DNA of 64,000 nucleotides from Brassica napus (Eukaryota; Streptophyta; Magnoliopsida; Brassicales; Brassicaceae): positions 1 through 64,000 of the forward strand of contig NW_026015704.1 of the NCBI RefSeq assembly GCF_020379485.1, read 5' to 3'. The translations under genes were made by a program, and so were the position numbers. Positions 25,601 to 36,967 of this stretch are shown here, piece after piece. The notes beneath the pieces were generated by a model. It had not been told where the DNA came from, made no database searches, and saw only the letters and a program-made list of their open reading frames with translations. Within the stretch, counting starts at the first letter, position 1; the number at the start of each line of letters is the position of its first letter.

Positions 25601-28600
25601 TTAAAAATAACAATAATATGTAAACATACAACATAAAAAAATAGAAAAACTACATTAAACATATGTAAGATTTTCATTTTTCACTAAAAAAAAGCGGCTT
25701 ATCTCCATAATGTAACATTACCATTTTATAAAAAAAGAAAAAAAACATAAATATAACTATTTGACTATTTGTCCAACTTCTTCTATTAAACATTGCCGTT
25801 TTACATTAAAAATGTAAAAATACATTAAGATTTAAACATCTATCTTAAAATATAAAATATAGATATTAACTAAATATAAAGTATAAGAAAAAGAAAATAC
25901 TCAATATATAGAAAATAAATAATAAGTAAATTTTATAAATATATAAATATACGAATTATATATACAATAATAAGTACATGCACAATTTTTAAAAAATGGA
26001 AAGAGTACATTAAATATTAAACATCAATCTTAAAATGTAAAATATAGATATTAAGTAAATAGAAAGTATAAGAAAAAAAATACACAACTTAAAAACAATG
26101 GAAAAAGTATATTAAGATTTAAACATCTATCTTCAAATATAAAATATAGATATTACGCAAATAGAAAGTATAAGAAAAGGAAATACACAATTTAAAAAAT
26201 GGAAAAAGTACATTAGTATTTAAACATCTATCTTAAAATGTAAATCTATCTTAAATTATAAAATTATTAGTAAATAGAAAGTATAAGAAATAGAAATACA
26301 CAATATAAAGAAAAATAAATAATAAGTAAATATATAATATAAGAAAATACCCAATTTAAAAAATGGAAAATTACATTAAGATTTAAAAATATATCTTAAA
26401 ATTTAAAATATAGATATTACGTAAATAGAAAGTATAACAAATGGAAATATACAATTTAAAAAAAAGGGAAAACCTACATTAAGATTTAAACATATATCTT
26501 AAAATGTAAATCAATCTTAAAATATAAAATTATTAGTAAATAGAAAGTATAAGAAATAGAAATACACAATATAAAGAAAAGTAAATATATAATATAAGTA
26601 AATACCAAATTTTAAAAATGGGAAATTACATTAAGATTTAAAAATATATTTAAAAATTTAAAATATAGATATTATGTAAATAGAAAGTATAACAAATGGA
26701 AATATACAATTTAAAAAAAATGGAAAACGTACATTAAGATTTAAACATCTATCTTAAAATGTAAAATATAGATATTAAGTAAATGAAAAGTACAAGAAAT
26801 GGAAATACATATACACGAAAATAAATAATAAGCAAATAATGTAAATATATAATATATGAATTATATATGTAATAATAAGTAAATACACAATTTTTTTAAA
26901 AATGGAAAAAGATCATCAAGCATTAAACATCTATTTTAAAATGTAAAATATATAATATAAGTAAATACACAATTTAAAAAATGGAAAAGTACATTAATAT
27001 TTAAATATCTATTTTAAAATATAAAATATAGATATTACGTAAATAAAAATATATGAAATGGAAATAAACATTTTTAAAAATGAAAAAAGTACATTAAGAT
27101 TTAAGCATATATCTTAAAATGTACTTCTATCTTAAAATGGTAGTAAATCATATAAAAATGGAAATACCACATTAAACAAAAAAAAATGTATAGTTTTTCA
27201 TCAAGAAAGTCCCTATAAATCTCATTATTCTATCCACATCAACCTCACACTATTAAGGAAAATTTCAAAGCACTCGAGCAAAAAATGGTTTCACCATCAA
27301 CTCTTGCCGTCCCAGAAACCTTTAATGACCTTGAATGAGATTTTTTTATAACAACAAACTTTTTGTTAGGTGGATTCATTATTGAGAAACCCGCAACTTC
27401 CAAAAGCCAAACTTATTCATGGGAATTGAATTGCTTTTCATAGACTCAAAGGTATTCTTACAAATTTAAATTAATCTAATCCATAATTTTATTGTTAATA
27501 TTCATACTAACTCTTTCATGATCAAACCATTTCAGTTAATAACCATTCAAGCGTTTATCCCGAAACACTTCTTTCCTCGCCGAATCAGGTATTGGTTCAT
27601 GTTGGTTTAGTATTGTTTTTGGTTTACTAACCGGTTTAGGATGGTCCTATTGTAAATATAATTTAAGTTGGTTTAGCATATATTATGTTTAAAATAACTT
27701 AAATTAAATAATAATAATATCATGCTTAAAATATAATTTTAGAGAGCTTTCAAATATAGTTTACAGAACATTATAGGTGATGAATTTAATTTATTAAATT
27801 CGTTTATTACTTAAACCTAAGTTTTTTAAAAAACATATTGAGTTATAAATATCAATGATGGATTGGTGAGTATAACATGAAGACAAAAATATAAATATCT
27901 GATTTTCAAGATAAGAAATTCAGCTTTTATTCAGATACTCAATATATAATATTTTAAATTATTTTTTAAAAAATATACATAATTTATATATATAGATTAA
28001 TCTTCCAAACTTAAACTATTATATTATATATGAATAATTGTTTTAAATAAAAATAATTTCTGATTTAAAATAAAAATAAAAACAATAAATTGTTATTTTC
28101 AAATAATGGATGTAATTTACATTATACTATCATTTAACAAGTATTAGATACGTTTTGATATATCATTATTTTCTATTTCCAGAACACAATAAATTGTTAA
28201 ACATCAATATCATCTACGTTAAGTATACGAACAACACAAATTCAAACATCACAAAAAATATTTACATAACCATTATAATACAATAATTTAATCAAAAAAT
28301 ACAATTAAAAAAATTAAAAAGAATAGTTATATACTTAATATTTGAAAATAAAAGATATTTTTGCTAAAATTGTACTTACCTGGCCAAGGAGATCGACCAT
28401 CTTTTTACGGATCGATCGAATGTTGAGCATGTGGTTGATCCGAAAATACACTGCAGTTTAATAAAATCTCTAAAACATTTATTCCAACACTCAAAAGATA
28501 GTTTTGCTAAATATGATAACTAGATAGCCAATAAAATTATAAAAAAATATTTAAATAGTAAAAAATATGTTAATTTAACGTGTTAAAATTTAAAAATAAA

Positions 28601-31600
28601 TTTTAATTATGACATGCATTTAACATTTATATAAATATATATCATAGCCTAAATATAAATAATTTAACAACTTAAATTAGAAAAAAATAAAAATCCCGGG
28701 CGTAGCCCGGGTTAATCCCTAGTATCTAATGAATGGCATGGTCTTGTAATTTTTCTAGTAAACAAAAGGTCTTAAATATTTGAACTGAGAAGAGCTGTGG
28801 AGCTGCCACGTAAACACTGATACAAAGATTGTAACTTAAAAAATGCTTCACAAATAATATATAAGGGATATGTAACAAATAATTGCTTGGTAACTACTCT
28901 AATATTTATTGCTCATAAGTTCGAGACTTATGAGACACTTTTATTAATTAATGGGATTATGCGACATGTTTTGGAAGGTTTCTTCACTAAAGTTAAAACA
29001 CTTTGTAGTTCTTTATTATACCTATATTATACGTATAATGGTGGTGAGAAATACGTTAATGTTACGTGCATGGAATTAATATTATACAAAACCTTGGAGT
29101 AATGTTCTACACATGCATTACTGTTACGTGCATGTAGTTAAATGTGATACAAAACTTTGGAGTAATGTTCTACAAATGCATTCCAAATTTTGTAAGACAT
29201 CCTATGTAGAGTGTTTGAGTATTTTGATTTGATTCTAGAGTACCAATGTAGAGTGTTTGTTTTGAAGATTGCTGGCAGGCCTAATCTTCTACCTCCGCGA
29301 ACTGAAGCTTTGTCAAAGTATCATAATGTTAGTTCTACTCTGCAAATTCTGGATAATGTCGCACAAGAAGTACCCAACTTTGGAACTGAGCAGGTGATTG
29401 TTGTATCCCTCTTTATCTGTTGTTCTTATGCTTCTAGTAAGTACGCTTAGTGTTGCACAAAAAAAAAAAAGTAAGTACGCTTAGTTTTTTCTTTCTATGT
29501 CTAGGATAAAGCTCATGGTCCTTTTCATTTAAAGACTGGAGCTTGTCTTTTTGGCTTGTGTTGCAGCAGATCTTCATTTCTACCCCGACAAATAGTGCAC
29601 TATACTTATGAAGAATATGTATAATAGTCGTAGCATTGCTTGGGAACAGGATGAGGGACTTGAGGTATGTAAGCGCTGCCATCTTATGATGCTTGTATTT
29701 AGTTATTCTCTACTACTCTTAGCTTATTCATTTTCTGAATCAAATTATCAAAGTCCTTCTCTGCCTTTTATTTCAGGCATGCTCTGGGTTTGCGGAAATC
29801 TATGGTTTGTTTCTTTATTTTTGTTACTATCTTCTTTAACTTCCATCAGACATTGATGGATTCTCTTCAGTGGAGGTGCATGATTATAACCTGGCCCGGG
29901 TTGAGGTTGCAGTTCACTTTTTATCCTATTTGACTGATAGATTATGCACACTTTTTCCTTGTATTAGTGCCTCTTTCTTGCTTTCATAGCAATACTCTAG
30001 AAAGCCTTACTTTAGTTTGATGTATTGTATATTTGTAGTTACTGATTTCTAAAATGTTGTGCTATCTACCAATTCTTTGTCAGTATTTCATTTCTCGTGC
30101 TTTGAGAGTGTCCTCTGATTTCCTCGTGGGGTTGAGCAATATGTGATAAATGATTCATCCGAGTCTTCTCCCTTTCATCTCTCCCTTTATAACCCTGATC
30201 TCCAGTTTCTCCACTGCACTTATCATACGTTCCATCAACCTATCAGCCTCAATCATCTCATTTTCGCTCTTCGTCATTGCTTCTTCGTACTCGGTTAGCT
30301 TCTTATGTTCGAACTCTTCAAAGTCATCAGAGAATACTTTTTTATCAGAGAATACTTGTTGTTCACTACCTCGTACTTGACAGAACACCGTTCTTCTTCA
30401 GGGATAAGCTTATAGCTCGGTATCATTTGGTTTAACCGAATAAACATTCTCTGTTTCTTCATCAGTCTCCTCACCAAGTGCAAGTTTCTTCCATTATTTC
30501 CCTCCAAGTCCATCTTTATGAGCACATCATTCAAATTATTATGCTTCCATCACTTTTTTATAGTCTGTCAAAGAAAAAAAAATTAAAACTCTTTCTAAAG
30601 TTCCCTAACATACCAAAAGTTAACGAAACAAAACATTTATAAATTTAAAATATCAAAGAAACTTTAAGAGCACATTGGTAACATATTTCTCAGACTCTTG
30701 CTCCTGAAACATATTCTCTATGGTTTTCATCAACTTTAATAATATCTCCACCATCGGCTCTAATCTTTAAGTTTCCATAATGAATTGGATAAATTTTAGA
30801 GCTCTCATCTAATTCCAACATGGGATCCTATCTTTAGATTACCATGATGAATAGGATACTCTTTTAAGCTCTCTTATACTTTGGCCCTAACCACAAAAAC
30901 ATGGTGTTCTTGGATTCCACCGTTTTCAAGTTCGGTATCAACATGGTGTTGTTGTGTCTTTGCATGATTCTTAAACAAAAGGTGAATAGAGTTTCTGAAC
31001 ACGCTATGTTTGATTCTGTTCTTACAAAAAATTTCAATCAAGGAATTTAATGTTTCCATTCAAGGAATTTAACGTTTCCATTCCCTGCGGACTCAGTGCC
31101 TCAGTGATCTCATTACACAAGTTTTTGAGTGACTTAAGTTCACCCTCGCCCACGGACGCCATCGCTTCTAAATCGCCTTCTTCCTCACTATGTATGTTTT
31201 GTTTGTTCAAGTCTTCTTCTAGTATATACATAGGAAAAAAAGATTCCTTATCATCACAGTCTTTCCTAATCACTTGGTTTAACCGCATAGACATTCTCAG
31301 TTTCTTCATCAGTCTCCTACTCGCGTGCAAGTTGCTTCTATTATTTACATACACGTAAATCTTTATGAGCACATCTATATTATTAAAGTTGAAGTACACA
31401 TTGAGATTGTTTGGCAATATGGATAGGAGTTAAAAAATAATACTGTTTGGAAACATGGATAGTAGTAACTTAGAAAAAAAAATGGCCTTATGCTACTAAA
31501 AAATTGGAAGTCCATTACATTATATCAAAAAGTAATGAGTCTATGTTACTTGATAATATATATATTCAAATCAAAATAATAATTTAAAATTGATTTATAT

Positions 31601-34600
31601 CAAAAATTCATTCAAAAATAAACATATATTCAAAATTTGATTTTTACTAACATATTTTTCAATAACTATTACAAAAATGTTTTCAATATATATAAGAAAA
31701 ATACAATACAAAGCCTAATTTCAAACACCAACTTAAATTATGGTTTTAAATTTCACATTAAATTTTAAAATATAATTTATGTGATTATTTATATGATTGT
31801 ACATATAAAATATTATTAATTATAAAAAAACTTATTTGATGGTACGTATAAAATATGATTATATATGATAACACATATTTTGTAACCTATGATGACACAT
31901 ATATGATATATATATATATATGACACATATTAGGGGTGGGCGTTTGGGTTCGTTTTCGGGTCTTTTTGGGATTTCGTATTTATTTCAGATCTTTGAGGAT
32001 TTGGTTCGGATTTGGATAATCAATTTAAATAGGTTTGGTTTAAATATTTAGTAGAGAATTAATAATTATTTAAATATTTTTGGAGTTTTGAGTATATTTT
32101 AACTATTTAAGATATTTACGTTTGATTATTTGTATATATTTTCAAGCATTTAAGCAAACTTAAAAGTATCATATATATTCTGGATGTTTTTATATATATA
32201 AAATCTAAAAATAATTAATATATATAAGTATATAAATCTATTTTGGATACCCAAAATACTTCGGTTCGGTTCGGATCGGATTTCAGTTTTTCAAATACCA
32301 AAATTTTGAATAATTCAGATATTTAATCAATTCCGGTTCGGATTTAATACTACTTATTCGGATTGGGATCGGTTCAATTCTTCGAATTCGAGTTTTTTGT
32401 CCAATCCTAAATAGTGACATAAAAATCAAATAGCATCATAATTTTATTTTAAAAATACACCCGCACGGGCGTGCGGGTCAAAATCTAGTCTATCTTATTA
32501 AAACTCAAGTACAAAATTGGAGTGTTTGGAGACTTGAATAGGACTTTTAAAAATTTGGAGTGTTTGGAAACATTGATTGCAGTCTTTTAAAAAAAAATAT
32601 TTTTGTTTGAAAACAAGGATAGTAGTATTAAGAAAAAAAATAATGGGCTTATGTTTTTTTAAAAAATTGAAAGTTATCTAGGCCACTTTTAAAATATACT
32701 AAAATGGGTCAATCTAATTCCCTAAATTTTTTTTTTCTAAACTAACCATAAAACAAAATTTAAACTTTATATACATATTTCAAATCAAAATAATAATTCA
32801 AATTTGATTTATATCAAAAATTGATTCAAAAATATACATATATTCAAAAATGGATTTTTACTAAACTATTTTTCAATAACCATTATAAAAAAATATTGTC
32901 AATATATATAAGAAAAATATAATACAAAGCCCAATTTGAAATACCAACTCAAATTATGGTTTTCATATTTCATATTAAGTTTTAAAAATATAATATATGT
33001 AATTATTTATATGATGGTATGTATTAAATACTATTAATTATATGATTACTTATATGATGGTACATATAAAATACGATTAATTATATGATGATAAAATACG
33101 ATATATAATAATGACTAGGGATGGGCTTTTGGATACCCATACGGGTTTAGTTCTGATCGGTTTGTATTTTGGGTTTTCGGGGTCAAAGATTTCAGCCTTA
33201 TTAGAATGTTTCTAAAGTTTGGTTTGAGTTCGATTTGGATCTTTGCGGGTTTGGTTTGGGTTTGGATAACTAATTTAAATTATTTTTAAAGTCTTAAATC
33301 ATTATATATTTTAAATTTCTCAAAATGTATAAATAAAATAATATATTACGTATAAATTTGAATAACATATGTCATAATACTTAAGCTTAACATATCAATT
33401 GGCTTGATTTAAAATTTTGGATACGAAATCAATAATTATTTTAAGTATTTTTGGTGATTTGAGTATACTTTAACTATTTCAGATATTTACTTTTGACTAT
33501 CTATATATATTTTCAAGTATTTAAACCAATTTAAAAGTATCATTTTTGATGTTTTATATACGTTAAATCTAAAAATAATTAATATAAATAAGTATATAAA
33601 TTTATTTTTAGATAAATTCGGATACCCAAATACTTCGGTTCGGATCAGATTCGGTTCTCTAAATAACAAAATTTTGAATAATTAGAATATTTAATCAATT
33701 TATGTTTGGGTTTGGTACTATATCTTTGGATCGGTATCGGTTATGTTCCTCGGATTCATCCAAATCCTAATAATTACATGAAAAACAAATATCAACATAT
33801 TTTTCAAAATATACACCCGCGCGCCTGCGCGGGTCAAAATCTAGTCAATAACTTATTTCTCAGAGCACGTTTAAAAACACGCAAGTCGTAAACCTTGAGC
33901 TTAAATTTCTATTAATATAAAGTTCTGTTTAAGGAATATTTTTGTTTGCATTAAATTCAAACTTTTTGTGAGGAGCGTTTTCTGCGTGACACCTAAGCGT
34001 TTTGCTAAATAAAAGCTTCTCATGAGGCCACGTCACACACATTGCCAATAATCTTTTAAGGTAAGTTTTAAAAGTGCTTCTCCTTTAATATATAGGGGAT
34101 TTCAACGTTGCCTCTAATCACCCAATATTTTTTTTGCTCTTATTTATTAGTGATAATTAAAGTTATGTTCAACCCTCTTGTCATTGCTTTGGATGTTTTA
34201 CAGGTTGGTCATCTCGGTGAAACCTACGAGGAATGGGTTCACCAACCCATTGTGACAAAGAAAGGCCCTCGTTTTTTCCACAGTGACTTTTGGGAGGTAT
34301 ATAAGTCTCTCTCTCCTTTTTCAATTCTACATATTTAAATAATTGGCAATGTCAATAAGCCTCTGATCTCCATTCTGTAACATATTTGCAATGGAAACAG
34401 TTCTTGACTCTTACAGTTTGGTGGGCGGTTCCTGTCATTTGGTTGCCAGTTTCAGTCTGGTGCATCTCCATGTCGGTAAGCAGGGGCCTTTCACTTCCAG
34501 AAATCGTCCCACTGATAGCCTTGGGAATATTTATCTGGACGTTGATAGAATACACTCTTCACCGGTTCCTTTTCCACATAAAGACAAAGAGTTACTGGTT

Positions 34601-35231
34601 AGTTACACACACACACACACTCTCTATTATGTCACATTTCATGTACATAGTACTCATGCTAATGTTATTGTGGAACAATTTCAGGGGAAACACGGCACAC
34701 TATCTTATTCACGGATGCCATCACAAGCACCCAATGGACCATCTTCGACTCGTCTTTCCTCCTGCTGCTACAGCAGTTTTATGCTTTCCTGTAAACATTT
34801 GATCATCATCCACACTATCTCCACCATTATTCCTAGTTTCACACAAAAAAAGAAACTTAGATCGTCTTATTATTATCTTGTGTCACAGTTCTGGAACCTT
34901 GTGAAGCTTTTCACAACTCCTTCAGTCACACCTGCACTGTTTGGAGGCGGCATGCTTGGGTACGTGATGTACGATGTTACTCACTACTACCTTCACCATG
35001 CACACCCAACTAGAGCAGTGACCAAAAATCTCAAGGTAAAACAAAGTCAAGTCATTAAACAAGACTTTACTAATCGATCGGCTATAGAGAGTTTTTTTTT
35101 CTTAATGATTTCTTCAGAAATACCATTTGAGCCATCACTTCAGGATTCATGACAAGGGATTTGGTGTAACATCGTCGCTATGGGACATAGTTTTTGGCAC
35201 ACTCACCAAATCTCCCAAAAGAGAGCAATAG
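22683..35231 (+). CDS. FAH1: Fatty acid 2-hydroxylase FAH1, 6 coding exons, 235 aa, 11.5-kb first coding intron
   Basis: An ER membrane di-iron enzyme that 2-hydroxylates the very-long-chain acyl groups of ceramides and complex sphingolipids. Exons 22683-22733, 34204-34296, 34401-34597, 34685-34790, 34889-35035 and 35118-35231 have GT-AG borders, agreeing phases and sum to 236 codons including stop. Exon 1 encodes [17 protein letters not shown] and exon 2 continues [15 protein letters not shown], the same junction I recall for Arabidopsis FAH1 (237 aa). Membrane segments lie at about residues 53-75, 86-104 and in the [13 protein letters not shown] region. Histidine motifs that ligate iron are [25 protein letters not shown] and HLSHHFRIH. 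Like other plant FAHs it has no cytochrome b5 domain. It is not the CYP84A1/F5H gene also called FAH1. Intron 1 (22734-34203, 11,470 bp) is filled with Helitrons. No stop or frameshift is present, so the gene should be functional if the intron is removed. Confidence 0.95.
22771..24365 (-). mobile_element. Minus-strand Helitron 3' terminus, inner boundary unknown
   Basis: At 22771 the sequence reads A|CTAG, followed by a GC-rich hairpin (CCCGCGCACCTGCGCGGGG) at about 22782-22801. On the minus strand this is a stem-loop, about 11 nt, then CTAG|T, the standard Helitron 3' end. I could not find the matching 5' TC end. The right coordinate is simply the start of the next element, so the true length may be shorter. 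The interior is AT-rich, with a GGTTTGATCGG-type segment near 23350. Confidence 0.6.
24366..28722 (+). mobile_element. Composite Helitron with three repeated 5' ends and internal tandem repeats
   Basis: The 3' end has the palindrome CCCGGGCGTAGCCCGGG (28695-28711) followed by CTAG at 28719-28722 and a T. Candidate 5' ends of the form A|TCCTTAC(T/A)AATAAAA occur at 24366, 24598 and 25001, each followed by the same GAGGCTCCATAGAGCGTCCA segment. So one element has internally duplicated or nested 5' parts. From 24,440 to 27,180 AT-rich units recur (ACATTAAACATATGTAAGAT and TTAAACATCTATCTTAAAAT types). A short frame near 27284 reads [17 protein letters not shown] and then stops. It weakly recalls the start of RPA70-like proteins that plant Helitrons carry, a low-confidence reading. 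Confidence 0.7.
28723..31373. other. Intronic segment with gene-fragment-like exons, unidentified
   Basis: Between two Helitron ends inside FAH1 intron 1 lies sequence with better codon structure than its surroundings. On the plus strand, 29245-29392 reads [20 protein letters not shown] and continues to NFGTEQ before a GT. Further exon-like pieces bordered by AG and GT occur at about 29568-29663 ([13 protein letters not shown]), 29777-29805 and 29850-29900. Each is interrupted by stops, so no intact gene is present. I cannot name the parent. It looks like a captured or decayed gene fragment. Confidence 0.45.
30139..31417 (-). pseudogene. Two related decayed coding fragments on the minus strand
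   Basis: Minus-strand frames at 30295-30534 and 31034-31417 share a block. The first reads [20 protein letters not shown] and the second [20 protein letters not shown], both followed by RLNQ(M/V)I. Nearby pieces are acidic and coiled-coil-like ([20 protein letters not shown]). Stops separate the pieces. The parent family is not recognised. The shared block points to duplication of part of a captured gene. The 3' copy overlaps the 5' end of the next Helitron at 31374. Confidence 0.45.
31374..32488 (+). mobile_element. Helitron, first of a head-to-tail pair (about 1.1 kb)
   Basis: It begins A|TCTATATTATTAAAG at 31374 and ends with a GC hairpin (CCCGCACGGGCGTGCGGG, 32460-32477), then TCAAAATCTAG|T. 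That gives a TC start, CTAG end, hairpin close to the 3' end and insertion between A and T, as Helitrons require. It contains a TAGGGGTGGGCGTTTGGGTT-type segment (about 31925-32412). No Rep/helicase frame is present, so it is non-autonomous. Confidence 0.82.
32489..33844 (+). mobile_element. Helitron, second of a head-to-tail pair (about 1.36 kb)
   Basis: It starts TCTATCTTATTAAAACTC at 32489, the very next base after the first element, and ends CCCGCGCGCCTGCGCGGG (33816-33833) then TCAAAATCTAG|T at 33844. Its interior is clearly homologous to the first copy, including AAATCAAAATAATAATTCAA and the internal AGGGATGGGC segment (about 33119-33770). It is non-autonomous. Confidence 0.82.
33845..34203 (+). 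other. 3' end of FAH1 intron 1
   Basis: Remaining intron sequence after the last Helitron, ending in a T-rich stretch and GTTTTACAG|GTTGG at the exon 2 acceptor. No other content is recognised. Confidence 0.7.
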
Positions 35232-35405
35232 AAAAGGATATTGGCAATACAGTTAAATATTTAATTATGAATCTTCCCTCATGAGTTTTGAGATGTTTAG
35301 CTGAAGGGGTTTCATTTAAATCACTATATTGTAAATCAATGTGTCACATCCTAGTCTTGGTGTGTTTCTCAGCGAAAACAACCAACAATATATACTAACG
35401 TGTAA

Positions 35406-35892
35406 GACTATGTACAATGGTTTCAAAATTCAACATTTTCCATTTTATCTTTTAACACTCTATGCCATCTTCTCTTTCTTCCATATCATCATTCAACATA
35501 CATTCAACTTTTATCCACTACAATGGTTTTGTTAAATAAAATTCAACACTCTATTTTATTAATTAATAATTATTTTTTTCTATATCCAAATTAAATAAAC
35601 CTATTTTCTATTTATAGATAATTTAAAATGATAAATTTTAGTATAAAAATAAAAATAAATTATTTAATTTATAATGAGATTAATTGGTTTTAAATAACTA
35701 AGATAATATCAAAATATCAAACATCTTTAGAATGTAACATGTGTTGTCAACGATCTTCATTTTTTTCTTATTCAACATGTTGAATATTTTCAACACCAGT
35801 TAATCCACATCATCAAATTTTATTTTTCAACAATCTCATTGTATAAATTCAACTATTGAATCTTTTATTCAATACCTCCATTGTACGTAGTT
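35406..35892. mobile_element. MITE in the FAH1 3' flank (487 bp)
   Basis: The ends are GACTATGTACAATGG on the left and CCATTGTACGTAGTT on the right, with inner extension AATTCAAC / GTTGAATTT-like words. TAA flanks both sides (35403-35405, 35893-35895). This fits a Tourist-type MITE. It lies about 170 bp past the FAH1 stop and may contribute to the transcript end. Confidence 0.6.
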
Positions 35893-35895
35893 TAA

Positions 35896-36967
35896 TGTGT
35901 GTTTGATCTTATATCTTGTGTTACTCTTTCTCGTATGGGAATGCATAGGATGACTAACATTTGAACACATAAATGCCATTGCATAATCTGGTGACATACC
36001 AATTTCTTAAGATATTATTAAATTAAATATCAAATTTCAACTTTCAACTATTTAAGAATACTTAGGGGAAATTACTGGGAATTTGATTTATGTAGTTAGT
36101 TGAAAATTTGTGATTTACATAATGCTCGTTGATTTTAAAAGTTGACAAATTTAACAATTTTGTCAAGGATTAGAGAAAAATTTTTATATTGAGAAAAATT
36201 ATGAAAATATCAAACTATAATATTTTCAAAGACCTTTTAACAATTTATTTCTATAAAAAAAATCAAGAGATGATGTATGTAGTATCCCTACAAAATCTTG
36301 TTTTATGAGTTAATTTGTTTAGAATACAACTATCAGCAACAATAATTTTAACAAACATATAAAATCACTAAAATCCAAATTTTTTGAATAACGTGGAATT
36401 TTAAATAGAATTAAAAGAGCACTAAACCACTAATACTAATGTTTTTAAAGAATGCGAAAATCTGTAAACCAATAACAATATAATCTATTTTTGTTACAGA
36501 TCACTATAAATCAAACTTACACTACCACCCTCTAAATATATTTTTAAAAACTTAAATGATTTTTAAAACATATGTTTACTTTTCTTACTAGCTAATTTTA
36601 TTAAACTATAGAATATAAAGAATACCAAATAGGAAAAAGTTAACATGTTACAAAAAAAAAAAAAAAAAAAAAGGAAAAAGTTAACATAAATTTACTGGGC
36701 TGGGCCTAGTTTTTTTTCTGATCAAATTGGGCCTAGTTAAATAATTCAACACTAGCTAACCGACTCTCGCCCGGAGATCCAAATGTTACTCCTCTTCCCA
36801 AACGCTACAGTCTTCTTTCTCGCTTCTTCTGCTCACTGAAATTAGGGTTCAGGGTTTTCGAATTTCGTTTTCTAAATCAGCCTCTCTTCTCTCCGCCTCT
36901 GATTGATGACGAGGAGCTTCCAGTCTACGTGAGAGTTCGTTAAAGAATCGGAGTCGTTCTTCCCGCA
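35896..36967. other. FAH1-MEE22 intergenic region and MEE22 leader
   Basis: AT-rich to about 36740, including an A-rich tract at about 36650-36672, then less AT-rich leader-like sequence (CTCTTCTCTCCGCCTCTG) leading to the ATG at 36968. No other gene is seen. Confidence 0.55.
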
